Source of the DNA: an uncultured Monoglobus sp.
Lineage (GTDB): Bacteria > Bacillota > Clostridia > Monoglobales > Monoglobaceae
Reading direction: 5' to 3'
DNA: 64,000 nucleotides
Assembly (NCBI GenBank): GCA_947628795.1
Contig: CANRBF010000001.1
Span: 124,001 to 188,000 of the forward strand
Part shown: in pieces, positions 6,682-14,844 of the stretch
How the letters are laid out: every line of letters begins with the position of its first letter
How positions within the stretch are numbered: the stretch's first letter is position 1
Translations under genes and position numbers: made by a program
Notes under the pieces: generated by a model
Told to the model about the DNA's origin: nothing
Database searches by the model: none
Seen by the model: the letters and a program-made list of their open reading frames with translations, nothing else

Positions 6682-7947
6682 ATGCGCGAAAAACTGAAAC
6701 AAAAAACACTGTCGGCGGGAAATTATCTGCGCGCTTTTGTTAAATGGCTCATCCTTGCCACGATAACCGGCGGCCTGGGCGGAGCCGCTATTTCGCTGTT
6801 CCGCCTGTGCATAAACTATGTCACGGATTTTCGAGACGCGCACAATTTGATAATACTTTTTCTGCCGCTGGCGGGAGTTGTTATCGTCTTTATATACCGC
6901 CTCGCCGGGATGGACAAGACCGGGACCAACAGCGTGATACGCGCGGCGCGGAGCGAGGAAAAGGTGCCTCTGGCGCTGGCGCCGCTCATATTTATCGCCA
7001 CCGCGCTGACCCACCTTTTCGGCGGCAGCGTCGGCCGAACGGGCGCCGCGCTGCAGATCGGAGGCAGCATAGGCGAGCTTGTGAAAAAGATACCGCGCCT
7101 TGACGAAACCGAGTCGGGCATAATAATCATGTGCTGCATGAGCGCCGTTTTCTCGGCTCTGTTCGGCACGCCTCTGGCCGCCACGTTCTTCGCCCTCGAA
7201 GTCATAATGGTCGGAGTTATCCGCTATTCGGCGTTTATACCCTGCCTTTTGTCCTCGGTGCTGGCCTACAAGATCACGCTGCTTTTCGGGCTCGAGCCGG
7301 GCCTTTATCCCCTTGCGGGCGCGCCCGAGCTCAGCCTTGTCGTGTTTTTCAAAACGATAGCCGTCGCGGTCATTTGCGCGGCTGTGAGCATCGTGTTCTG
7401 CGTCGGTATCTACGGCGCAGAAAAGGGCATGAAAAAGCTTTTCAAAAATCCTTACATACGCGTATTTGTCGGCGGAGCGGTCATTGCCGCGCTGACATTT
7501 CTGCTCGGCACCACCGACTATAACGGCGTGGGCACGCGGGTCATCGCCGCCGCGGTCCAAAGCGGCAGCGCCGCGCCTTGGGCCTTCGCGCTCAAGCTTT
7601 TGTTCACCGTAATAACTATCGGAGCGGGCTTCAAGGGCGGCGAGATACTGCCCGCGCTGTTTATCGGAGCGACCTTAGGCTGCGTTTTGGGCGGCGTTTT
7701 CCGCGTCGATCCGGGCTTCGCGGCGGCGCTGGGCATGATCTCGATGTTCTGCGGCGTTGTCAACTGTCCGATCGCCTCGATCTTTTTCGGCGTCGAGATG
7801 TTCGGCGCAAGCGGCATAGTGCTGTTCGCCACGGCCGCCGCGGTGAGCTATGTCATGTCCGGCTACTACGGTCTATACAGCAGTCAGATCATAGAATACT
7901 CAAAGCTCGACTCGGAGCAGATAGACGTCCACACAAAAAGAAACTGA
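6682..7947 (+). CDS. CLC-type chloride/fluoride channel or antiporter
   Basis: 421 aa, about ten membrane helices. ATG 6682 follows GGGAGGCGGG. CLC signature regions are recognisable: DKTGTNSVIR (helix D region), HLFGGSVGRTGAALQIGGSIGE (helix F region) and FKGGEILPALFIGATLG (helix N region). The last motif resembles the KGGEV-type sequence of fluoride-exporting CLCs more than the GxFxP motif of chloride CLCs. The gating glutamate of GREG is replaced by threonine (T120), which would be expected to abolish proton-coupled exchange and leave a passive pathway. No CBS domains. No fluoride riboswitch is visible upstream; the gene follows the tRNA terminator directly. Confidence 0.88.
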   Translation: MREKLKQKTLSAGNYLRAFVKWLILATITGGLGGAAISLFRLCINYVTDFRDAHNLIILFLPLAGVVIVFIYRLAGMDKTGTNSVIRAARSEEKVPLALAPLIFIATALTHLFGGSVGRTGAALQIGGSIGELVKKIPRLDETESGIIIMCCMSAVFSALFGTPLAATFFALEVIMVGVIRYSAFIPCLLSSVLAYKITLLFGLEPGLYPLAGAPELSLVVFFKTIAVAVICAAVSIVFCVGIYGAEKGMKKLFKNPYIRVFVGGAVIAALTFLLGTTDYNGVGTRVIAAAVQSGSAAPWAFALKLLFTVITIGAGFKGGEILPALFIGATLGCVLGGVFRVDPGFAAALGMISMFCGVVNCPIASIFFGVEMFGASGIVLFATAAAVSYVMSGYYGLYSSQIIEYSKLDSEQIDVHTKRN

Positions 7948-8088
7948 TTCGAAAAACGCCGAGCGATCGGCGTGATCGAAATAATTGTAATGTTTTTTAT
8001 TACATTGATTTTTAATATAACGGCGGAAGAGGCGGTTCAAATACCCGAATACCGCTTTTTGAAACCCGCGGGTCTCATCACACCATAG

Positions 8089-8131
8089 GGGCGGATATTA
8101 TCCGCCCGTTTCTATTCCCCAGTCCCCACGT
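8089..8131. repeat. Palindrome GGGCGGATATTATCCGCCC with two heptamer units
   Basis: The 19-bp palindrome at 8089-8107 is followed by TTTCTA, then TTCCCCA and GTCCCCA and an ACGTT anchor, just before the stop codon of the WG-repeat gene. A simple form of the composite element. Confidence 0.8.
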
Positions 8132-10125
8132 TAGAAGAAATAATACGCGATAATATTCTCGATGGGATTTTCGGAATATGTCTTTTCGTCTCTCAGGCTG
8201 TCCATCGAAAGCTCGTACGCCTGAACCAGTCCCGGCGCGTACACGGGCTCGACAACTTTGTCGGGATCGGCCGCGAAATCCGTCGGCATATAGCACGAAG
8301 CATACGGCTCTATCTCGCTCTTTTGTATCTGCTTGTCCGAACCCGCGATCGACTTGCCGTTTCTGATATAATCAGCTGTTATGCTCAATGCGTCTCCCTC
8401 GGTAAGAGGCGCGTCCGAATCTGAAGCGTCGGCCGCGACAACATCACCTTGTCCCGCGGCCTTGCCGAGCATTTTCAAAAACTCGCCTTTGGTGACGGTT
8501 TCAAGATCGGGATCTTCAATAATATCAAGCTCTTTCAGATATTCCGTCGTCTCGGAAAACGCCTCGTCGGTCATATTGACCACGGGAACAGGCGCGGGCT
8601 CTTCATTAACGTCGGCCAACACTTTATAACACGAAACAGGCAGGCTGACGAGCAGCCGTCCGTCTTTTGAGCTTATATCGGTATACGGGCCCGCTATGAC
8701 CTCTCCTCGCTCGTCGGCAAGATACATGCCGCCGTCCTCCGCGCGGAACGTGAAAAACACTCTGCCCGAGAGCTCGATCACGCGGCAGCCCGAAAGACTG
8801 TCGGTTTCCCATGTAGGCTCGATTATAATATTTCCCGCATTGTCGCATACACCGATTTTTCCGCTCCTCATTATAAACGGAAAGTTTATTCCGTCATACT
8901 CGCAGGGCAGGATCTTCCGTCCGTCGGTTCCGATCAAGCCCCACTTACCGTTGTCGCAGACCCTTATCGTGCCGCAGTTTACGCTCGCGTCTCCCGCGTC
9001 GACGCGAGTTAAAAAATTCCCGTCGATGTCGAACATGTCAAATCCCGACAACACTGTGCCGTCGGACGTCTCGGTCATCTCGCTGCCTCTGGCGCAGGCA
9101 AAGAACACGGGGCTATTATCAGCGCCGTCCGCCGAAACCAACGCGGGCCGCGAATCGCCGACACCGACATAATTCAGCGAATAATATTCACTTCCGTCCA
9201 ATATAACATCGCCCTTTGAATCTATCAGCATATCGCTTTCACCGTCTATTGTTTTCTCTCCGCTTTCGCTTTCCGAAAACGTCAGCATCGCCGCGAGAAA
9301 TCTATTGTCGCGCGCCATTTCTATTCCCGCGCAGCTGTCAAGCTCAAGCAGTAGATCACCTTCGCCGCCGTACAGCTTAGACACAAATTCGTCCTCGTTT
9401 GTGACCGTAAAATAGTCGTTGCTGAGTATTTTGATCGTGTCGGTCGTGAGCGGTATAAGCTCATCGCCGCTTCTCAGGTCAAGCACCGTGTAACCGTAGT
9501 CTCTGCCGACCACGGTCGTATAGCAGGAATACCCGCTGTCAAAATCCGCCAGTTGAGAACGGGAAAAAGCCGAAACATAATCGTATTTCGGCTCGATCAT
9601 AACTTGTCCGTCCTTGGCGGCGTAACCGTAGTTGCCCTTGAAATCCATGATTCGGATTATACCGTTGATCTCGCACACCTCGTTGTACTGCGGCGCGATC
9701 AAAAGCTCTCCCGTGGATTTGCTGACAGCGCCCCACATGCCGTCTCTTTTAACCGACACGGTCTCGGGGTCGGACTCAAAATCCCCCTGAAGCGAGGCGG
9801 CGCCGCTCTGTTTGGGATTCTCGCTGCCAAGCGACGCTAGCAGTCTGCCGACGGATGTGTTGAGCTGAATATCGTCCCACTCGTTTTCGCATATTATGTT
9901 ATCGCCTATTCTGAGGCCGTATTTTCCGTCCTCGCCCTGTGTAAAGATCGGTTCCGCTTCCCGCTCCGGCATATAGCGCTCCGCGTTGACAAGATTAACG
10001 CTTCCTCCGCGGCTCAAGCTGCACTTTATATATCTGTCGGCCTCGGAACCCGCAAACGCCGGGACCGCAGCGGCTGCGGCAAGCGCCAATATCGACGCCG
10101 CGGCAATAAACTTTTTGAATCTCAT
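8131..10125 (-). CDS. Secreted WG-repeat protein with C-terminal SLH-like segment
   Basis: 664 aa from ATG 10125, which has an AGGAGGCGAG site (10131-10140); an upstream in-frame ATG at 10149 overlaps the preceding gene and is not preferred. Signal peptide ends near VPAFA. The body is a beta-propeller-like series of WG/KWG repeats: GKYGLRIGDN, GMWGAVSKSTGELLIAPQY, GNYGYAAKDGQVMIEPKYD, GKWGLIGTDGRKILPCEYD, GKIGVCDNAGNIIIEPTW. The last 150 residues (VTKGEFLKMLGKAA, then LTEGDALSITADYI) resemble S-layer homology elements. It is the third gene of a BlaI-BlaR1-type operon, starting 15 bases after the upstream stop, so it may be the output or the co-sensor of that system. Ligand unknown. Confidence 0.85.
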   Translation of the reverse strand: MRFKKFIAAASILALAAAAAVPAFAGSEADRYIKCSLSRGGSVNLVNAERYMPEREAEPIFTQGEDGKYGLRIGDNIICENEWDDIQLNTSVGRLLASLGSENPKQSGAASLQGDFESDPETVSVKRDGMWGAVSKSTGELLIAPQYNEVCEINGIIRIMDFKGNYGYAAKDGQVMIEPKYDYVSAFSRSQLADFDSGYSCYTTVVGRDYGYTVLDLRSGDELIPLTTDTIKILSNDYFTVTNEDEFVSKLYGGEGDLLLELDSCAGIEMARDNRFLAAMLTFSESESGEKTIDGESDMLIDSKGDVILDGSEYYSLNYVGVGDSRPALVSADGADNSPVFFACARGSEMTETSDGTVLSGFDMFDIDGNFLTRVDAGDASVNCGTIRVCDNGKWGLIGTDGRKILPCEYDGINFPFIMRSGKIGVCDNAGNIIIEPTWETDSLSGCRVIELSGRVFFTFRAEDGGMYLADERGEVIAGPYTDISSKDGRLLVSLPVSCYKVLADVNEEPAPVPVVNMTDEAFSETTEYLKELDIIEDPDLETVTKGEFLKMLGKAAGQGDVVAADASDSDAPLTEGDALSITADYIRNGKSIAGSDKQIQKSEIEPYASCYMPTDFAADPDKVVEPVYAPGLVQAYELSMDSLRDEKTYSENPIENIIAYYFF

Positions 10126-10139
10126 ATCGGCTCGCCTCC

Positions 10140-11831
10140 TCAGTAGCATAATATCTCCGCTCTCGCGGACGTGTGTATCTCAAGAGTATATCTTCCGCCG
10201 GGACTGAGACCCTTAATCGTGTATGAATTGTAGGCTCTGGGAGTAAAATATATCCTGTTGAGCGTCTCGCCCGAGCCCGAAAGAATACGCGCCCCTATCA
10301 TATCCGAGGTGCGGCTGTCAATATAGAAATTGACAGTTCCGTCATCGCCGCTTTCAACGCCAACGCTGTTGTCTCCCGCGGCTATGGTTCGCCGACGGGC
10401 ATTCGGATGCTCGCTCTCAACGTCATCTATCGTGGTGCCCGGGAGCAGATCGTTTCTGGATGCAAACACGGAGTTCGCGTCATCCTGCGTCTGAACCGCG
10501 GCGTCGGTTTCGGATCCCGTCGCCGCTGCTCGGTTTTCGGAAGAAGAACCGTCCGCAGGCGGCGGAACGACGGCGGTTTGAGAGGCCGTTTCTACCCATT
10601 GATCGGACGAGCCTCCCGCGTCAACGACCGCCGAGCTCGTGTTTGAGCCGAATTCGGCAGAGGAAATATCTCCTGCCGCAGCTTCAAAGTCCGATATTTC
10701 GGCCGTCTCATCCAAAAATGTGTGCCTTTCGATCAATTGCTCCGGCTCACCGTCGGCAATGACTTTCTCGCCCGGAGAAAAATCTCTGACATCCGGGGAA
10801 AAATCCTTTTTTATCCCGCCGAACAGCGGCTCCGGCTGCAGCGATTCGGGAAGCTTGGCGTTGGTAAGTCCCGTGAAGCCCAGCACAAGAACAGCCGTCA
10901 CTCCGATAATTCGCAGCGCAGCACACGGTCGTTTGAATTTCGAAATTTTCATTATCCTGCGGCGCAGATCGCTTCTTTTGCCGGCCATACCCATAACTGC
11001 GCCAAACTTGTGGAATGAAAGCCTCGCGGAGATGTTTATTAACGCTCTGCCGTAATTCTTGCTTTCGCCCTCGCCTATATACATCATGACCTTCTCATCG
11101 GTGGCAAGCTCCGCGTCGCGCATGGCGCAGGCGGTGTAATACCATAAAAACGGGTTAAACCAATGAAGACTGCGCGCGGCGATCACCAGATATTTATATA
11201 GAATATCACGGCGCTTCATGTGGCACAGCTCATGCATCAATATGTACTTTATTTCCTCGTCGGGAAAGGAGCGAACTTCCTCGGTAAGCAGGATCTTCGG
11301 CCGTAAAAAACCGATCAGAGCGGGTGTTTCGAAACGCGTTTGGAACACAAACGAAATGCGGCGGCTTATGCGGAGCCGCCTTGAACATTCGTCAAGTAAT
11401 TTTGATATTCTGCCGTCGGTACACGAGGGACGCAGGTTCATTTGTATCTGCATTATTATCTGAGGCACCGCGAACCACAGGAAAACCGCCGCACTCACAA
11501 CAAACCATATAACGGCGCACACCGACACGACCGACACGCCGCCCGATGATGCCGCCGATATTCCCGCGCTCTCAAGAACGCGGCTTCCGGTCTCCAATTT
11601 CGCATTTTCCGCCCCATCGGGCAGCAGATTAAACAAGCTGAATCGGCTTTCCGGTGCAAAAGGCAACAAAAACCTAACGGTCACTATAACCCAGAACATG
11701 AACATTGCCGAGGCGGGCAGCTGTTTTTTCAAAAGCCTGCCCAATGCCCAGACTATGGCGCCCATGATAGTGCCGTACAGAGCCGCGCTTAGACACAGCA
11801 AAAAAAGTTGTTTTATAATCATATCATTCAC
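10140..11831 (-). CDS. BlaR1/MecR1-type M56 membrane metallopeptidase
   Basis: 563 aa. Four membrane helices at the N-terminus (residues about 5-30, 38-55, 100-120 and 300-320) enclose a cytoplasmic zinc protease loop with HELCHMKRRDILYKYLV (HExxH) and a downstream AELATDEK glutamate motif, as in BlaR1. After the last helix (LRIIGVTAVLVLGFTGL) about 230 residues face outside. In BlaR1 this part is a penicillin-binding domain; here it is low-complexity (Ser, Ala, Glu, Asp) and ends in a small beta domain (NFYIDSRTSDM to GGRYTLEI). No SxxK or KTG motif is apparent, so the signal is probably not a beta-lactam. It lies 9 bases after the BlaI-like gene and feeds into the WG-repeat gene. Confidence 0.9.
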   Translation of the reverse strand: MNDMIIKQLFLLCLSAALYGTIMGAIVWALGRLLKKQLPASAMFMFWVIVTVRFLLPFAPESRFSLFNLLPDGAENAKLETGSRVLESAGISAASSGGVSVVSVCAVIWFVVSAAVFLWFAVPQIIMQIQMNLRPSCTDGRISKLLDECSRRLRISRRISFVFQTRFETPALIGFLRPKILLTEEVRSFPDEEIKYILMHELCHMKRRDILYKYLVIAARSLHWFNPFLWYYTACAMRDAELATDEKVMMYIGEGESKNYGRALINISARLSFHKFGAVMGMAGKRSDLRRRIMKISKFKRPCAALRIIGVTAVLVLGFTGLTNAKLPESLQPEPLFGGIKKDFSPDVRDFSPGEKVIADGEPEQLIERHTFLDETAEISDFEAAAGDISSAEFGSNTSSAVVDAGGSSDQWVETASQTAVVPPPADGSSSENRAAATGSETDAAVQTQDDANSVFASRNDLLPGTTIDDVESEHPNARRRTIAAGDNSVGVESGDDGTVNFYIDSRTSDMIGARILSGSGETLNRIYFTPRAYNSYTIKGLSPGGRYTLEIHTSARAEILCY

Positions 11832-11840
11832 CTAATAAAA

Positions 11841-12209
11841 TTATCCCTCAAGAATTTTTTTGAGCTCGTCGATCTCTTCTTTGTCAAGATCATTGTCTTT
11901 GATAAATCCGGTCAACATCATATTAAGCGAGCCGTCATACATCTTGTTGATAAAATTCTTGGTGGCATTTGACTTGTACTCATCCTCGTCAATTGCCGCC
12001 GAATAACGAAATGCGCGCCCGTTGATCTTCTCGATAGACAAAGCTTTTTTGGCGACAAGACGGTTAATAAATGTTCTTATCGTTTTGTCGTTCCAATCGT
12101 TGGTCTCCGAGACTATATTAACGATCTCGGTTCCCATAAGACTGCCGTGCTTCCAAAGCACATTCATGACCTCAAGCTCCGCCGGAGAAATCTGCGGTAA
12201 TTTTGACAT
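11841..12209 (-). CDS. BlaI/MecI/CopY family repressor
   Basis: 122 aa winged-helix repressor: LPQISPAELEVMNVLWKHG at the start and NDKTIRTFINRLVAKKAL as recognition and wing region, then the C-terminal dimerisation helices. Family members repress their own operon and are cleaved after activation of the cognate M56 protease, which is encoded immediately downstream. The ATG at 12209 follows AAAGGGG. The promoter at 12290-12318 contains a dyad that is the obvious operator. Confidence 0.93.
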   Translation of the reverse strand: MSKLPQISPAELEVMNVLWKHGSLMGTEIVNIVSETNDWNDKTIRTFINRLVAKKALSIEKINGRAFRYSAAIDEDEYKSNATKNFINKMYDGSLNMMLTGFIKDNDLDKEEIDELKKILEG

Positions 12210-12285
12210 GATTATTCCCCTTTCATTAAAATTTATTATTTATTTTTATTATAAGCTTATCTAATTACGAGCGTAAATCTCATAC

Positions 12286-12318
12286 TACTATCTTACACTT
12301 GTAGTAACCATTTGTCAA
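12286..12318 (-). promoter_or_regulatory. BlaI-type operon promoter with embedded operator dyad
   Basis: Minus strand TTGACA (12313-12318), 17-bp spacer, TAAGAT (12290-12295). Overlapping the spacer and -10 is the dyad TACTA-N11-TAGTA (12286-12306), whose centre contains TACA-N2-TGTA, the core recognised by BlaI/MecI proteins. Binding here would block RNA polymerase. Confidence 0.75.
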
Positions 12319-12438
12319 GCTTTTTTTCAAAATTTTTTAAAATTTTGAAAAATATCCAAAAAAACATTGCCTCTGCGACTTTATCAGGCGCGTATATTGT
12401 AAAATAATTACAAATTTTCATTAAAGTCACAAAGGGTA

Positions 12439-12467
12439 TTGACTGATCAATATTTTTGGTGTATTAT
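12439..12467 (+). promoter_or_regulatory. Promoter of the sirtuin / MocR pair
   Basis: TTGACT (12439-12444), 17 bp, TATTAT (12462-12467). Confidence 0.7.
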
Positions 12468-12538
12468 ATTAATGTCAATTTAATAAAATTGGCATTACAT
12501 TTTAATGAAACCTTAAATATTAAAATTTTCTTCGGATT

Positions 12539-12567
12539 GGGGCAATGCCGCCTGGGGGTGTTGCCCC
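12539..12567 (+). promoter_or_regulatory. GC-rich hairpin in the sirtuin leader, possible attenuator
   Basis: GGGGCAA (12539-12545) pairs with TTGCCCC (12561-12567), loop 15 bases containing GGGGG, followed by CTCTTTCTTT. It lies 30 bases before the start codon, inside the predicted leader. It looks terminator-like, but the T tract is interrupted. Confidence 0.45.
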
Positions 12568-12597
12568 TCTTTCTTTAAATCAAAAGGAGATGTCTTT

Positions 12598-13341
12598 ATG
12601 AGCGAAAGCGCTAAACTTCTTGCCGAGGCAATAAAAAAGTCAAATAATATGGTATTTTTCGGCGGCGCGGGCGTTTCCACCGAGAGCGGGATCCCTGATT
12701 TCCGCAGCAGCGGCGGAATTTACAACCAGAAATATCGCTATCCGCCGGAGCAGATCGTGAGCCACACTTTTTTTGTGTACAGCCCCGAGATCTTTTTCGA
12801 GTTTTACAAAGAAAAAATGATATACGAGGACGCGAAGCCCAACAAGGCGCATATCGCGCTGGCGGAGCTTGAGAATATGGGCAAGCTCAAGGCAGTCATA
12901 ACCCAGAACATCGACGGCCTGCACCAGGCGGCGGGCAGCAAAAACGTGTTCGAGCTCCACGGCAGCATACATCGCAACTACTGCACAAAATGCGGAACGT
13001 TTTACGGTCTTGACGCGATCGTGAACTCAAAAGAGGTCATACCCAAGTGCGAAAAATGCGGAGCGATCATCAAGCCCGACGTTGTGCTTTACGAGGAGGG
13101 CCTTGACGGAAAGGTCATAGACGGCTCGGTGCGCGCCATCCGCAAGGCCGATACCATGATAATCGGCGGCACGTCGCTCAACGTGTATCCCGCGGCGGGA
13201 CTTATCCACGATTTTTCGGGCCACACTCTTATACTGATAAACAAGAGCGCCACCCCCGCCGACTCCCGCGCCGACATAGTCATCCGCGAACCCATAGCCG
13301 AAGTCATGGGCGAGGCGATGGAGATCGTGAAAAACAGCTAA
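12598..13341 (+). CDS. cobB: NAD-dependent protein deacylase (sirtuin)
   Basis: 247 aa, complete class-type bacterial sirtuin. NAD-binding [16 protein letters not shown], then TQNIDGLH, the catalytic His in ELHGS, four zinc cysteines (CTKC and CEKC pairs) and [13 protein letters not shown]. It removes acyl groups from protein lysines using NAD, giving nicotinamide. RBS AAAGGAGATG. The MocR-type gene follows after 14 bases and is probably cotranscribed. NAD salvage genes (pncB, prs) lie elsewhere in the window. Confidence 0.96.
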   Translation: MSESAKLLAEAIKKSNNMVFFGGAGVSTESGIPDFRSSGGIYNQKYRYPPEQIVSHTFFVYSPEIFFEFYKEKMIYEDAKPNKAHIALAELENMGKLKAVITQNIDGLHQAAGSKNVFELHGSIHRNYCTKCGTFYGLDAIVNSKEVIPKCEKCGAIIKPDVVLYEEGLDGKVIDGSVRAIRKADTMIIGGTSLNVYPAAGLIHDFSGHTLILINKSATPADSRADIVIREPIAEVMGEAMEIVKNS

Positions 13342-13355
13342 CGCGATAATTTCAT

Positions 13356-14723
13356 ATGATCTACATTAATTTTGACAAATCTTCGGGCGAGCCGCTTTAT
13401 ATACAGGCGTTCACCCAATTGGCGGATAAGATAAATCACGGCGAGATAGAGCCGGGCTCAAAGCTGCCGTCGCAGCGGCAAATGGCGAGGGATATGAGCG
13501 TGTCGGTCAACACGATAACAAACGCTTATAACATGCTGGCGCAGTACGGATATGTATCGGCGGCGGAGCGCTCCGGCTATTTTGTCAAGAGCGCGGAGAA
13601 AACCGCCGATGTGCCCGACCGTCTTTGGCGCAGCAATGTGCCGTATGTTTATAATTTCAGCCGAAACGGAACGGACCTGAGTATTCCCTCGGCTTTTCGC
13701 CGCGCCTACAAACAGACAGCGAGGCTTGATGAAAGCAAATTCACATATCCCGACTACAACGGCGACTATGATCTTCGCAAGCAGATCTCATACATGCTGA
13801 ACAAAACCCAAGGGATCAAGGCGAGCCCGGTCCAGATAATAATAGGCACCGACATAACCCGGCTTTTGGACTGTCTGATGCGCGTTATCGGCAGCGAAGC
13901 GGTTTTTGGGCTTGAAAACCCCGCGTACAACAAAATAGCGCAGTTTATGAACCTGGGCGCCCATAAGGTGAATTATCTCAATATCCCGGAAAGCGGCATA
14001 AGCGCCGAAACGCTCAAAAACTTTGACGCAGATGTTCTCTTTCTGATGCCCTTTCACCACTATCCGCTCTATTATAAAACGGACCACGAACAAAAGCGCG
14101 CGGTGCTTGATTGGGCGGGAGACGAGAGATATATAATAGAATATAACTACGATATGGACTTTGTTTACTCAAATCCGTCGGAGCCGCTTTTTTCTATGAC
14201 CGAAAACAAAAACGTCATTTTCGCGGGGGATTTTACACGGACGGTGTCGCCCTCGCTGAGCGCCGCGTACATGGTGCTGCCCGAATTTATGCTTGCCAAA
14301 TGGAAAAGAGTGTTCTACACCTATCATTCCTGCGTCGGCAGGCAGGATCAGGCTTTTATCACCGAGATAATAAGAGACGGCAGCTATTACTCAAACATAA
14401 ACCGCCTGCGCAGGATATACAAGAAAAAAAGGGACCTGCTGATCGGCGCGATAAAGCGTCATCCGTTCGGCAAAAACATTGAGATCCTAAACGCCGAGTG
14501 CGGCACGACGCTGCTGCTCAGGCCGCTCATTGACGCGGACGAGGAATTTTTGATCGACATCGCCCACCAAAACGGCGTTAAACTCTCATTCATCAAAAAC
14601 GCCCTTGAAAAGCCCAACCCGATAATCTCGGACAGGCTGTTTATCTTAGGCTTCGGCGAACTTTCGGACGAGGACATAGTCCTCGGAGCAAACAAACTCC
14701 TGGATATCTGGTCGTCGATTTGA
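13356..14723 (+). CDS. MocR-type regulator (GntR + aminotransferase fold) lacking the PLP lysine
   Basis: 455 aa. Residues 1-75 are a GntR winged helix (PLYIQAFTQLADKI, SKLPSQRQMARDMSVSVNTI). The rest is an aminotransferase fold-type I domain as in GabR/PdxR: GTDITRLLDC, ENPAYN, LLIGAIKRHP, LGFGELSDEDI. The usual cofactor residues are missing: where GabR has the Schiff-base lysine in GTFSK, this protein has GDFTR (Arg295); where the family has EDDYD, it has EYNYD (262-266), so the aspartate that binds the pyridine nitrogen is Asn264. PLP is therefore unlikely to bind covalently, and the effector may differ. Cotranscribed with the sirtuin; a strong terminator follows. Confidence 0.88.
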   Translation: MIYINFDKSSGEPLYIQAFTQLADKINHGEIEPGSKLPSQRQMARDMSVSVNTITNAYNMLAQYGYVSAAERSGYFVKSAEKTADVPDRLWRSNVPYVYNFSRNGTDLSIPSAFRRAYKQTARLDESKFTYPDYNGDYDLRKQISYMLNKTQGIKASPVQIIIGTDITRLLDCLMRVIGSEAVFGLENPAYNKIAQFMNLGAHKVNYLNIPESGISAETLKNFDADVLFLMPFHHYPLYYKTDHEQKRAVLDWAGDERYIIEYNYDMDFVYSNPSEPLFSMTENKNVIFAGDFTRTVSPSLSAAYMVLPEFMLAKWKRVFYTYHSCVGRQDQAFITEIIRDGSYYSNINRLRRIYKKKRDLLIGAIKRHPFGKNIEILNAECGTTLLLRPLIDADEEFLIDIAHQNGVKLSFIKNALEKPNPIISDRLFILGFGELSDEDIVLGANKLLDIWSSI

Positions 14724-14724
14724 T

Positions 14725-14751
14725 ACCGCCTCAAAACGAGGCGGTTTTTTT
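14725..14751 (+). terminator. Terminator after the MocR-type gene
   Basis: ACCGCCTC / GAGGCGGT with loop AAAAC, followed by TTTTTT. Confidence 0.92.
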
Positions 14752-14807
14752 CTGCTACCATAAAAATTTTTGTCATCTGCTACTTTACCCCCGGTTTAAA
14801 ATGCTTG

Positions 14808-14813
14808 TATAAT
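14808..14813 (+). promoter_or_regulatory. -10 element of the pectate lyase gene
   Basis: TATAAT at 14808-14813, with a weak -35 (TTACCC/TTTACC) 17-18 bp upstream. Two direct copies of TCTGCTAC (about 14751 and 14776) lie just upstream; direct repeats are the usual MocR-type operator form, but the link is speculative. Confidence 0.55.
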
Positions 14814-14844
14814 ATTATCATAAGTTATTATAGGGGGTATTTCT

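Larger units (their letters stand above)
12210..12597. other. 388-base divergent regulatory region (BlaI operon / sirtuin)
   Basis: Holds the repressor-operon promoter and operator (12286-12318), an A/T-rich stretch (12320-12430), the sirtuin promoter (12439-12467) and an approximately 125-base leader with a GC-rich hairpin (12539-12567). No gene seen. Confidence 0.8.
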
